A stretch of 64,000 nucleotides of DNA from Halomonas sp. A40-4 (GTDB lineage: Bacteria; Pseudomonadota; Gammaproteobacteria; Pseudomonadales; Halomonadaceae). Shown here piece by piece: positions 1-11,287 of the stretch (position 1 is the first letter of the stretch; each line of letters begins with the position of its first letter). The stretch spans positions 372,001 to 436,000 of the forward strand of contig NZ_CP065230.1 in NCBI RefSeq assembly GCF_015767635.1. Direction: 5' to 3'. The notes below the pieces were generated by a model that had not been told where the DNA came from, did not search any database, and saw nothing but the letters and a program-made list of their open reading frames with translations. A program made the translations under genes and the position numbers.

Positions 1-841
<841 letters not shown>

Positions 842-1135
842 AACGATGCATCATCCTCGCGGTAAGCGCTCACAATGAATTACCTGATCAGATAGCTGTC
901 GATACGCAGTGATAAGCGTTTTCTTCACGTTAAAAAAGAGAAAAGACCTTTTTTTCCTTTTAATGTGAGCAAAGCATCCGCTTATCACTGCGCATAGCAG
1001 TCGCTCTTTAACAATGTATATCATGCTGACATGAACGTTTTTTTAAGACGTTCATACGTAATTGTTTTGTGATACGTCTCAAGCGTATCCGGCAATCGTT
1101 ATCATTGCGAGACACCAGACCCCTTCGGGTTATAG
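842..1135 (+). other. 16S-23S internal transcribed spacer without tRNA genes
   Basis: About 294 bases lie between the 16S 3' end and the 23S 5' end. I see no tRNA-Ile or tRNA-Ala cloverleaf. The spacer holds a long hairpin: a perfect 14-bp inverted repeat (905-918 with 979-992) whose stem continues inward through an A/T-rich segment (tcacgttaaaa against ttttaatgtga, one G-U pair). A boxA-like antitermination motif cgctctttaaca sits at 1002-1013. The last ~50 bases form the 5' arm of the 23S processing stalk. Confidence 0.85.
1002..1013 (+). promoter_or_regulatory. boxA-like antitermination motif of the rRNA leader
   Basis: The 12-mer cgctctttaaca in the spacer closely matches the boxA element (tgctctttaaca in E. 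coli) bound by NusB/S10 to keep RNA polymerase processive through rRNA. It lies just after the long spacer hairpin and about 120 bases before 23S, the usual place for the second boxA of an rrn operon. Function is inferred from the match and position. Confidence 0.7.
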
Positions 1136-4025
<2,890 letters not shown>

Positions 4026-4172
4026 TATAACACCCAAGGGGTCTGGTCGTGATGATAACGACGCGTGTGAAGACACGCAGAGAACCGGATACGCGTACTG
4101 AGCCAAGTGGTGATGACACAGGGCTTGGTAGGAGACGCACACAAAACACAGCATGATATGCATTTAAAGTTA
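4026..4172 (+). other. 23S-5S spacer
   Basis: About 147 bases. The first ~70 form the 3' arm of the 23S processing stalk; a short hairpin (gcgtgt 4063-4068 with acacgc 4073-4078, loop gaag) follows. No tRNA gene and no open reading frame of note are seen. Confidence 0.7.
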
Positions 4173-4291
4173 CGCCTGACGACCATAGCAAGCGTGAACC
4201 ACCTGATCCCTTGCCGAACTCAGCAGTGAAACCGCTTCGCGCCGATGGTAGTGTGGGGTCTCCCCATGCGAGAGTAGGTCATCGTCAGGCA
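4173..4291 (+). rRNA. rrf: 5S ribosomal RNA
   Basis: A 119-base segment whose 5' end (gcctgacgacc) pairs with its 3' end (gtcaggc) and which contains the conserved ccgaactcagcagtgaaac and cgatggtagtgtgggg-type loops. Its place 150 bases after 23S fits the standard 16S-23S-5S operon. It is the last gene of the operon; a terminator follows within 12 bases. Confidence 0.96.
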
Positions 4292-4302
4292 CTTATTTAA
4301 CG

Positions 4303-4336
4303 AAGCCCCGGCCATTTGGTCGGGGCTTTGTTTTTA
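4303..4336 (+). terminator. Rho-independent terminator of the rRNA operon
   Basis: Stem agccccg (4304-4310) with cggggct (4321-4327) around a 10-base loop, followed by a T-rich run at 4328-4336. It starts 12 bases after the 5S gene. Confidence 0.9.
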
Positions 4337-4403
4337 GGGGTCTCCCCATGAAGCGTATCGGAGCGCCGACCGTCGGAAGGCCGCCCCGAACATCGTCAGG
4401 CAC
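4337..4403 (+). pseudogene. Decayed remnant of a second 5S rRNA 3' end
   Basis: Right after the first terminator, 4337-4350 repeats 14 bases of the 5S 3' region (ggggtctccccatg) and 4391-4403 repeats its last 13 bases (catcgtcaggcac). The 11 bases that should lie between are replaced by a 40-base GC-rich insert (4351-4390) containing the short palindrome ccgac-c-gtcgg. This suggests a former tandem 5S copy that was deleted and rearranged, with its own terminator surviving just downstream. It cannot fold as a 5S molecule. Confidence 0.6.
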
Positions 4404-4415
4404 CTATACCGCAGA

Positions 4416-4450
4416 AACCCCCGAGCACATCGTGCTCGGGGGTTTTTGTG
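4416..4450 (+). terminator. Second rho-independent terminator after the 5S remnant
   Basis: A perfect stem of about 12-13 bp (acccccgagcac ending at 4428, partner starting at 4432) with a tiny loop, followed by tttttgtg. Strong in the plus direction; it probably belonged to the lost second 5S copy and now acts as a back-up terminator before the convergent hisC gene. Confidence 0.88.
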
Positions 4451-4473
4451 TGCGTGGAAGAAAACCGCTATTG

Positions 4474-4493
4474 AAAAGGCGGCTTGCGCCGCC
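4474..4493 (-). terminator. Terminator of hisC (minus strand)
   Basis: Stem ggcggc (4478-4483) with gccgcc (4488-4493), loop ttgc; read on the minus strand it is followed by a short T run (complement of 4474-4477). It lies about 20 bases beyond the hisC stop codon. Confidence 0.7.
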
Positions 4494-4513
4494 CTTAAAA
4501 ACGATGCTGGTCA

Positions 4514-5575
4514 TTAACCGCAGATCACTTCCAGCGCTTCAATCAAGCTGTCCATCTCGTCATCGGTGCCGATGGTGATGCGCAGGAAGTTGTTGAGTTC
4601 CGGGGTATTGAAATGACGGACCAGGATGCCGCGTTCACGTAAGTCAGCAAATATCTGAGCCCCTGCATAATCAGGGTGCTGGGCAAGCACAAAGTTAGCC
4701 TTGGAGGGCAATACCTCAAATCCCAGCACTTCAAGGCGCTGACGGGTACGCTCACGGGTGGTAATCACATGCTCGCGACAGGCTTCAAAATGCTCGACAT
4801 CCTTCAGTGCGGCGATGCCCACCAGGCTGGCCAGACTATCCACGGGATAAGAGTTAAAGGAATCCTTTACCCGCAGCAAGCCATCAATCAATTCCTCCGA
4901 ACCTACCGCATAGCCAAGGCGCAGGCCTGCCAGGCTGCGGGATTTGGAGAATGTCCCGGTAACGAGCAGGTTGGGGTAGCGGTCAATCAACGCTACAGCG
5001 CTCTCAGCGCCGAAATCGACATAGGCTTCATCCACCAATACCACACGATCCGTGACCCGGTTAAGCAGCGACTCAATGACCTCCAGCGAGTGTGCGTGGC
5101 CGGTAGGTGCATTCGGGTTGGCAAAGATAACGCCGCTTCGATGAGTTTCCGCCGTCAACGCATCGATATCGACTTCCCACTGCTTATTGAGTGGGTGCTT
5201 ACGCAACTCAATGCCATAAAGATTGGCGTAAACGGGATAGAAGCTGTAGGTAATCGAGGGAACGTCTAGCGGCGCGCCATGGCGGAAAAACGCCTGAAAG
5301 GCAAGCGCGAGCACTTCATCGGAACCATTACCGACAAACACCTGGCTGCTGGCTACCTTAAACGTCTCCGCGAGCGCCTCACGCAGCGCTGTAGAGGTTG
5401 GGTCCGGATAGAGACGCAGATGATCGGTTGCATAATCGCGGAGCGCGTTGCCGACACCAGGGGCAGGCGGGTAAGGGTTTTCATTGGTATTGAGCTTTAC
5501 AAGCTGCTCACGTGGCTGCTCACCGGGCACGTATGGCGTAAGTTCGCGAACGGCCGGACTCCAGTATTGGCTCAT
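4514..5575 (-). CDS. hisC: Histidinol-phosphate aminotransferase
   Basis: A 353-aa fold-type I PLP aminotransferase that converts imidazole-acetol phosphate and glutamate to histidinol phosphate in histidine synthesis (cytosol). Seen: N-terminal NTNENPYPP motif (residues 29-37), FANPNAPTG near 151-159, VDEAYVDF near 181, and the PLP lysine in TGTFSKSRSLAG (Lys211) followed by RLGYAVG. Length matches the family. It stands alone on the minus strand, convergent with the rRNA operon and away from the hisBHAF cluster at 11.3-14.1 kb, so the histidine genes are split. Confidence 0.95.
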   Translation of the reverse strand: MSQYWSPAVRELTPYVPGEQPREQLVKLNTNENPYPPAPGVGNALRDYATDHLRLYPDPTSTALREALAETFKVASSQVFVGNGSDEVLALAFQAFFRHGAPLDVPSITYSFYPVYANLYGIELRKHPLNKQWEVDIDALTAETHRSGVIFANPNAPTGHAHSLEVIESLLNRVTDRVVLVDEAYVDFGAESAVALIDRYPNLLVTGTFSKSRSLAGLRLGYAVGSEELIDGLLRVKDSFNSYPVDSLASLVGIAALKDVEHFEACREHVITTRERTRQRLEVLGFEVLPSKANFVLAQHPDYAGAQIFADLRERGILVRHFNTPELNNFLRITIGTDDEMDSLIEALEVICG

Positions 5576-5736
5576 GGGGGTAACCTGATTATCCTTGCAA
5601 GATAGCCCATGGTCGCTTGAAGGCTAACTGAGCGCAAGCATTCAGCTCTCAGGGGTGGGCGTCGCACCTTGTAGGCGTTATGCTGTCACAAGTGCGCGTA
5701 ACAAAGAAAATGTCCAACACGATAAGGAGAGACCCA

Positions 5737-6183
5737 ATGCAACTCAGGAGTTTGCTAGCCGGTTCGGCTATGTTGGCACTTCTAGCTGGCTGCGCGAGCG
5801 GCCCAATGGAACAGCCGCAAGAAGAGGAAGCGACCGCACAGGCGACTTATCAGGGCTCACTGCCTTGCCGTAACTGCGACGGTATCGATCTGGATGTCAC
5901 CATGATGGGTGAAGAAATGAGTGCTGCAGAAGAACGCACCTTCACGCTGAATGCGTCCTATCGCAACCATCCGCAAAATCCACCGGATGAAAACTATCAA
6001 GGTAATTGGGAAGTTCTCAGTGGAACACCATCGAATCCCGATGCCACTGTTTACGAGCTGACGCCTAACGGCGATGGCCAGATCTATTACTTTTTACGCA
6101 TCGATGAAAGCACCTTGGAGTTGATCGACCCCGAGCGTCGTCGCTTTGAAAATGGTGAAACGCTGCAGCTTACCCGCCAGTAA
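5737..6183 (+). CDS. NlpE-like outer-membrane lipoprotein
   Basis: A 148-aa predicted lipoprotein. The start at 5737 is chosen because aaggaga lies 7 bases upstream; an in-frame upstream codon at 5680 would spoil the signal peptide. The lipobox LLAGC puts the lipidated Cys at 19, with Ala at +2, so outer-membrane sorting is expected. The mature part starts with a YQGSLPCRNCDGID segment carrying a CxxC pair (Cys44/Cys47), the signature of the NlpE N-terminal domain, which in enterobacteria senses copper and surface contact and signals to Cpx. The NlpE C-terminal domain is absent, so this is a short family member. A terminator follows at 6203-6226. Exact role unknown. Confidence 0.75.
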   Translation: MQLRSLLAGSAMLALLAGCASGPMEQPQEEEATAQATYQGSLPCRNCDGIDLDVTMMGEEMSAAEERTFTLNASYRNHPQNPPDENYQGNWEVLSGTPSNPDATVYELTPNGDGQIYYFLRIDESTLELIDPERRRFENGETLQLTRQ

Positions 6184-6202
6184 CGGCACATGTTGCACAT
6201 GT

Positions 6203-6226
6203 AAAGGCGGCCATTGGCCGCCTTTT
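6203..6226 (+). terminator. Terminator after the NlpE-like gene
   Basis: Stem ggcggcc (6206-6212) with ggccgcc (6216-6222), flanked by AAA and TTTT, loop att. It separates the lipoprotein gene from radA. Confidence 0.85.
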
Positions 6227-6260
6227 GTGTATGTAATGAATGAAATGGAGGCTCACTGCG

Positions 6261-7634
6261 GTGGCAAAAGCCAAAAGCGCTTTCGTTTGCACCGAATGCG
6301 GTGCGGAATACCGGAAATGGCAGGGGCAATGTTCCAGTTGCCAGGAATGGAACACGCTAAGCGAGGTGCGTCTGGCAAGTGCCCGCCCCGGCAGTGGAGC
6401 TGGTGGCACCGGGCGGGCAGGCTATGCGGGGGATCACTCTCGACAGATTGTAGACCTTGGCCAGGTTGATCTCAGCGAAGTCCCGAGGCTAACGTCGACC
6501 TTTGCCGAATTTGACCGTGTGCTGGGCGGTGGCCTAGTGCCAGGTTCTGCGGTGTTGTTGGGTGGTAACCCTGGAGCAGGGAAGTCGACGCTACTGCTGC
6601 AAACCGCCTGCAAGCTGGCCCAGCAACGACGTATCGTCTACGTGACGGGAGAGGAGTCGCTTTCTCAGGTGGCCATGCGTGCCCATCGACTGCAGCTCCC
6701 CACCCAAGGCTTGAAGATGCTGGCGGAAACCAGTGTGGAGACCATTCTGGCAGTAGCCGAACGGGAAAACCCCGAGGTTCTGGTGATCGATTCGATTCAG
6801 ACCATGCACCTTGAAGATATCGCCTCGGCACCGGGTGGGGTTGCCCAGGTACGTGAGTCGGCCGCGGCTCTCACACGTTTTGCCAAGCAAACGAATACCG
6901 TTCTGCTATTGGTGGGGCATGTCACCAAAGATGGCACGCTGGCAGGGCCGAAAGTACTTGAGCATATGATTGATGCCTCGCTGTTACTTGAAGGTGGGGC
7001 CGACTCCCGTTTTCGTACCCTGCGCGGCCAGAAAAACCGCTTTGGCGCTGTCAACGAACTGGGCGTGTTCGCCATGCTCGAGCAGGGCTTGAAAGAGGTC
7101 AAAAATCCCAGTGCGATTTTCTTGTCCCGGCAGGAAGAGCAAGCGCCGGGCAGCCTGGTAATGGTGGTCTGGGAAGGCACGCGGCCTATATTGGTAGAAG
7201 TGCAGGCGCTGGTGGATGAGTCGGCGCTGGGTAATCCACGGCGGGTGGCGGTGGGCGTGGATCAGAACCGCCTCGCCATGCTATTGGCTGTTCTTAACCG
7301 CCATGGCGGTTTGTTTACCGGCGACCAGGACGTGTTTTTAAACGTCGTGGGGGGCGTCAAGGTACTCGAAACCAGCGCGGACCTGGCCGTGCTTTTGGCA
7401 GTTGTTTCCAGCCTGCAAAACCGTGCTTTACCACGAGAACTGGTGGTGTTTGGTGAAGTCGGCCTGTCGGGCGAAATACGTCCGGTGCCGAGCGGGCAGG
7501 AGCGGATTACCGAGGCGGCAAAGCATGGCTTTCAGCGAGCCATTGTGCCACGCGCCAACGCCCCGAAACAGCCACCAAAGGGGATGGAGGTCATCGCCGT
7601 GGATAAATTGAGCGATGCGCTCGATGCCCTCTAA
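6261..7634 (+). CDS. radA: DNA repair protein RadA (Sms), branch-migration ATPase
   Basis: 457-aa RecA-like helicase that extends D-loops in homologous recombination. I start it at the GTG at 6261 (ggag 10 bases upstream), because the family begins MAKAKxxFVCTECG; the ATG at 6240 has no ribosome-binding site. Seen: an N-terminal zinc finger C10-x2-C13...C24-x2-C27, Walker A GGNPGAGKST near 102, the RadA-specific KNRFG motif (near residue 262), and a C-terminal Lon-protease-like domain with the FGEVGLSGEIRPV signature. Length and domain order are standard. Confidence 0.95.
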   Translation: MAKAKSAFVCTECGAEYRKWQGQCSSCQEWNTLSEVRLASARPGSGAGGTGRAGYAGDHSRQIVDLGQVDLSEVPRLTSTFAEFDRVLGGGLVPGSAVLLGGNPGAGKSTLLLQTACKLAQQRRIVYVTGEESLSQVAMRAHRLQLPTQGLKMLAETSVETILAVAERENPEVLVIDSIQTMHLEDIASAPGGVAQVRESAAALTRFAKQTNTVLLLVGHVTKDGTLAGPKVLEHMIDASLLLEGGADSRFRTLRGQKNRFGAVNELGVFAMLEQGLKEVKNPSAIFLSRQEEQAPGSLVMVVWEGTRPILVEVQALVDESALGNPRRVAVGVDQNRLAMLLAVLNRHGGLFTGDQDVFLNVVGGVKVLETSADLAVLLAVVSSLQNRALPRELVVFGEVGLSGEIRPVPSGQERITEAAKHGFQRAIVPRANAPKQPPKGMEVIAVDKLSDALDAL

Positions 7635-7658
7635 CCGGTTGCGATTGGGTTACACTGA

Positions 7659-7670
7659 ATTGATATCAAT
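7659..7670. promoter_or_regulatory. Perfect 12-bp palindrome upstream of selD
   Basis: attgatatcaat is a perfect palindrome 19 bases before the selD start codon, between radA and selD. It could be a repressor half-site pair or chance; no recognised operator consensus. The selD ribosome-binding site aaggagag follows at about 7677. Confidence 0.25.
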
Positions 7671-7688
7671 GAGCCAAGGAGAGACACC

Positions 7689-8726
7689 ATGAGTTCCATT
7701 CGATTAACGCAATACAGTCATGGTGCTGGCTGTGGCTGCAAAATTGCGCCCGATGTCTTGGATCATATTCTTGCCAAGGCAGGCCCTGCGGCCAAGAATA
7801 AGCGGCTTGTCGTCGGTAATCAGGGGCGTGAAGACGCGGCTGTTTATGACCTGGGTGACGGTCGCGGCATGATTGCCACCACTGATTTCTTTATGCCCAT
7901 TGTCGACGATCCGTTTGATTTTGGGCGTATTGCCGCCACCAATGCGATCAGCGACGTCTACGCCATGGGCGGCACCCCGGTCATGGCGTTGGGGATTCTG
8001 GGCTGGCCCCTGGATAAATTAAGTGCCGACGTCGCCGGTGATGTGGTGGCCGGGGCCCAGGCCGTCTGTCGTGAACTTGGCGTGTCTCTGGCGGGAGGCC
8101 ATTCCATCGACGCGCCCGAGCCGATATTTGGGCTGTCGGTGAATGGCCTGGTGGAGCTTGATAAATTGAAGCTAAATTCCCATGCCAAGCCCGGTGACCT
8201 GCTGTTCCTTACCAAACCGATTGGCGTTGGCATGCTCACGACGGCGGAAAAACGTGGCCTGCTAGCCGCGGGCCATCATGGGTTGGCACGCGAAACCATG
8301 CTGCAATCGAATCGTATTGGGGTGCCGCTGGCTGAGATAAAAGGCGTGAATGCCATGACGGATGTCACCGGGTTCGGCTTGGCTGGCCATCTGTCCGAGA
8401 TGTGCCGAGCCAGTGGTGTCATGGCACAAATTGATTTTCGTCGCTTGCCGCGCCTGGCTGAAGCGGAAAGCTATCGTCGGCAAGGGGCAGTGCCTGGTGG
8501 TACGCAACGCAATCGCGATGCGCTGGGCAGTGCGCTACCCGATATGGATGAAGCCCACTGGCAATGGCTGTGTGATCCACAAACCTCAGGTGGCTTGCTG
8601 CTGGCGGTCGATCCGGCGTGGGAAGACGATGTCGAACGCATTGGACGTACGTTCGGGCTGACGTTGCAGCCGTTTGGGAAGCTCAAAAAGCCCCAGGGCG
8701 AGTCACTGATTGAGGTTATCGGGTGA
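7689..8726 (+). CDS. selD: Selenide, water dikinase (selenophosphate synthetase), Cys form
   Basis: 345-aa enzyme that makes selenophosphate from selenide and ATP. The N-terminal SHGAGCGCK active-site loop has Cys15 and Lys18, matching Cys17 and Lys20 of E. coli SelD, so this is the Cys form and needs no selenocysteine. The C-terminal PQTSGGLL motif is present. The gene overlaps mnmH by 4 bases (GTGA), so the two are coupled. With mnmH as the immediate partner and no selA/selB in view, the selenophosphate probably feeds tRNA 2-selenouridine formation. Confidence 0.96.
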   Translation: MSSIRLTQYSHGAGCGCKIAPDVLDHILAKAGPAAKNKRLVVGNQGREDAAVYDLGDGRGMIATTDFFMPIVDDPFDFGRIAATNAISDVYAMGGTPVMALGILGWPLDKLSADVAGDVVAGAQAVCRELGVSLAGGHSIDAPEPIFGLSVNGLVELDKLKLNSHAKPGDLLFLTKPIGVGMLTTAEKRGLLAAGHHGLARETMLQSNRIGVPLAEIKGVNAMTDVTGFGLAGHLSEMCRASGVMAQIDFRRLPRLAEAESYRRQGAVPGGTQRNRDALGSALPDMDEAHWQWLCDPQTSGGLLLAVDPAWEDDVERIGRTFGLTLQPFGKLKKPQGESLIEVIG

Positions 8727-9829
8727 TATTGCCAACGGTGTCTGCCGATCTTCAGCTTATTCGTCAGGGCCATCCATTGATTGATGTACGCGCGCCTGTT
8801 GAGTTTGCCAAGGGGGCCTTGCCCGGTGCTGTCAACTTGCCACTGATGGAAGATGAAGAACGCCGCCGCGTCGGCATTGCGTACAAGGAACAGGGCCAGC
8901 AAGCGGCGATTGCACTGGGCAACGAGCTGGTCAGCGGGGCCGTCAAGGAGGCCCGTATGGCAGCTTGGCGGGATTATTTGACCCGTCACCCCGAAGCCGT
9001 GATTTACTGTTTTCGAGGTGGCTTGCGCTCGCAAATTGTTCAGCAGTGGCTTGCCGAGTCAGGCGTGGTCAGGCCACGTATCGAGGGAGGCTGGAAAGCG
9101 CTGCGCCAACGCCTGATCGCCCATATAGACGTGGCGGCTCAACAGCCACTGCTGATAGTGGGCGGTTTGACGGGCTGCGCTAAAACGGTGCTGGTCAATC
9201 GCTTAGCCAATGGCGTCGATCTGGAAGGCTTTGCCAAGCACAAAGGCTCCGCCTTTGGTCGTTCGCCTGAGCCTCCACCTTGCCAGATCGACTTTGAACA
9301 CCGATTGTCAAAGCGCTTGCTTGCGCTTCCCGGTCCTCTGGTGGTGGAAGACGAGTCGCGGCAAATAGGTGAAGTGAATGTGCCGTTAAGCTTTTGGGGT
9401 GCGATGGAACACGCGCCGCGTTTACGCGTCGAGATGCCCCTGGACTGGCGTCTGGAGCAGCTGCGGCGCGACTATATTCTCGATCTCGAGCACGCCTACC
9501 GGCTCCGTTACGGGCCTGAAGAAGGGTGGCAGCGAATGTGTCGGCAGCTAAGTAACGCCTTGTTGCGGTTGAAGAAGCGACTGGGCAACGCGAGGTTGCA
9601 GCGGTTGCAGAGGCTGCAAGCACTGGCTTTTACGGCGCATGAGCAGGGCAATACACAAGCGCACGAGGCTTGGCTAGCCCCGCTGCTCACGGAATATTAC
9701 GACCCCATGTATCGCTATCATCTGGAACGCCAGCGTGACGCTGGTGTACCTGAATACCACGCGGGGGACTGGGAAAGCTGCCTGGCGGCGGCCCGCCAAT
9801 GGAGCCTCGACCAGACAACTGCTCGCTAA
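8723..9829 (+). CDS. mnmH: tRNA 2-selenouridine synthase
   Basis: 368-aa MnmH/SelU (YbbB) replaces sulfur by selenium at wobble uridine 34 of tRNAs for Lys, Glu and Gln through a geranylated intermediate. It starts with GTG at 8723 inside the selD stop (GTGA overlap). Seen: an N-terminal rhodanese domain with the catalytic Cys in YCFRGGLRSQ (Cys96), then a P-loop domain with GGLTGCAKT near 148-156. The P-loop has Ala where the Walker A consensus has Gly (GxxxxAKT), an odd but conservative change. Ends convergently with the next gene, 14 bases away. Confidence 0.94.
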   Translation: MILPTVSADLQLIRQGHPLIDVRAPVEFAKGALPGAVNLPLMEDEERRRVGIAYKEQGQQAAIALGNELVSGAVKEARMAAWRDYLTRHPEAVIYCFRGGLRSQIVQQWLAESGVVRPRIEGGWKALRQRLIAHIDVAAQQPLLIVGGLTGCAKTVLVNRLANGVDLEGFAKHKGSAFGRSPEPPPCQIDFEHRLSKRLLALPGPLVVEDESRQIGEVNVPLSFWGAMEHAPRLRVEMPLDWRLEQLRRDYILDLEHAYRLRYGPEEGWQRMCRQLSNALLRLKKRLGNARLQRLQRLQALAFTAHEQGNTQAHEAWLAPLLTEYYDPMYRYHLERQRDAGVPEYHAGDWESCLAAARQWSLDQTTAR

Positions 9830-9842
9830 GCAATCGAGATGG

Positions 9843-10529
9843 TTAGAGCGATGCGGGGCGAAGCCACTGACTCAGCAAGCGGTCAAGCAGTGCCGCCAGT
9901 GTGTCAAAGCGCTTGGGGCTCTGGCGTATATCCGCCTCGGTCTGCAGGAAGTCGCGGCGTTCTGCCTCGAGAGGATGGCGCGCCAATAGCGGCTCGATAC
10001 TTTCTTGAGTGACTTCAAGGTGGCATAGCAGCCCGACCACGCGGCCTGCGTCCCAACTGAAGCCCTGAAGCGGTGCCGCTTCGCTCCCCCCACAGGGTAA
10101 GGCATCATCGGGCAGGCTGAAGACATAGCGATGCCACATGAAGGCATCGAACTGCTCGGGCAGGTCGATGGGACTTTCCGGTGCCAGGTGGATGGTGTGC
10201 CAGCCTGATTCGGGGTAGGTGCCGAGGGCGACCACGCTGCCGAGCGCGTCGGCGATCCATAACGCTCCCAGGCCAATACCCAGTAAAGGCTTCTGGCCAT
10301 CCAGATAGCGATTAATCAGCTTGTTTTCGGCCTTGAACCAGGCCGGTGGCTGTTCGATGAAGCGGTCTGGCCCGTCCAGAACGATAAGGGCGTCACTATC
10401 GCTGGCGCGTGGGACCAACTCATGATCATAGAGATGAAAAATGGTGAAGCTGTGCCCCATACTGGTTAGCCAGTCGGTTAATCGGGCGGGTCCATGGTCA
10501 GGGCCGTGCTGTAGCAGATGAATATGCAT
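9843..10529 (-). CDS. Class I glutamine amidotransferase-like protein lacking the nucleophile Cys
   Basis: 228 aa with a class I glutamine amidotransferase fold of the stand-alone GuaA-N-like type. Start at 10529 has gaggag upstream and gives MHIHLLQHGPDHG. The nucleophile elbow, normally G-I-C-L-G-A-Q, reads GIGLGAL with Gly86 (codon ggc) in place of Cys, whereas the His/Glu pair is kept in CHLEVT (His170, Glu172). Glutamine hydrolysis should therefore be impossible; the protein may be a binding or regulatory relic, or the single base may be a sequence error (TGC to GGC). Divergent from the YjaG-family gene. Confidence 0.75.
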   Translation of the reverse strand: MHIHLLQHGPDHGPARLTDWLTSMGHSFTIFHLYDHELVPRASDSDALIVLDGPDRFIEQPPAWFKAENKLINRYLDGQKPLLGIGLGALWIADALGSVVALGTYPESGWHTIHLAPESPIDLPEQFDAFMWHRYVFSLPDDALPCGGSEAAPLQGFSWDAGRVVGLLCHLEVTQESIEPLLARHPLEAERRDFLQTEADIRQSPKRFDTLAALLDRLLSQWLRPASL

Positions 10530-10648
10530 GGTAATCTCCTCGCCGGCCTTGCGGCAATTTGCCAACAGAGGCTGCCGACACGATGGCGACGATAACGTAT
10601 TGTCCGGCGTTCACCAATAACTTGAGTTACTCAATCCAGGAATAGCGT

Positions 10649-11248
10649 ATGGCGTCCACCAATCCCCCCGGCTTTTATCAACGGCTACAACAGTTGCCGC
10701 TAGCCGCTCAGCAAGCATTTATGGCCGCACTCTGTGAGCGACTACTGCCCAACTATGCGCTTTATGAACAGACCACCGGGCATGGCGATGGGCATACGCT
10801 GCGGGCGGTGCTCAACCTGGTCTGGGAGCGCCTCAGCGTGCCCGGCGCGAGCATCGATTTTGCCCGTCAGGCAGAAAAACTGGCCGAATGTGAGCCGCCC
10901 GAAGGCGACGAAAGCTTTGGCGCGCGTCGGGCTCTGGATGCGGTCGTGTCGATATCGGCATTGCTGGATACGCTGCAGGGCGAGTCGCCGGAAGCCGTGC
11001 TGGATGTCAGCCGCACCTCACGCGCCGGGGTACGCGCCTTTATCGAGCTGACCGAAGGCGAAGAAGACGCCAACGCGCTGGCGCTCCTCATCCGTGACCA
11101 TCCATTGACGGAAGACGAAAATAACTTCCAGGACGCTGTTTTAGAAGAAGTGTCGCAGCCGCTGACCAAAGACACCCTGAAAGATATTCGCCAGCTTGGC
11201 CGTAATGGCGGCGTCAGTAACCTGGGATTATCGCTGGACGAGGCATAA
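10649..11248 (+). CDS. YjaG/DUF416 family protein
   Basis: 199 aa, soluble, largely helical. The N-terminal half closely follows E. coli YjaG as I remember it (CERLLPNYALYEQTTGHGDG against CERMYPNYAMFCQQTGFGDG, then a LDLIWE-like VLNLVWERL). The family has no assigned biochemical function. It is a single gene between two minus-strand genes, convergent with hisF, with no terminator visible in the 39-base gap. Start is the ATG at 10649; the ribosome-binding site is weak (agga at 10638). Confidence 0.8.
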   Translation: MASTNPPGFYQRLQQLPLAAQQAFMAALCERLLPNYALYEQTTGHGDGHTLRAVLNLVWERLSVPGASIDFARQAEKLAECEPPEGDESFGARRALDAVVSISALLDTLQGESPEAVLDVSRTSRAGVRAFIELTEGEEDANALALLIRDHPLTEDENNFQDAVLEEVSQPLTKDTLKDIRQLGRNGGVSNLGLSLDEA

Positions 11249-11287
11249 CGCTGGCCGCCGCCGGACAAGTCGACGGCTTTGAGCGGG

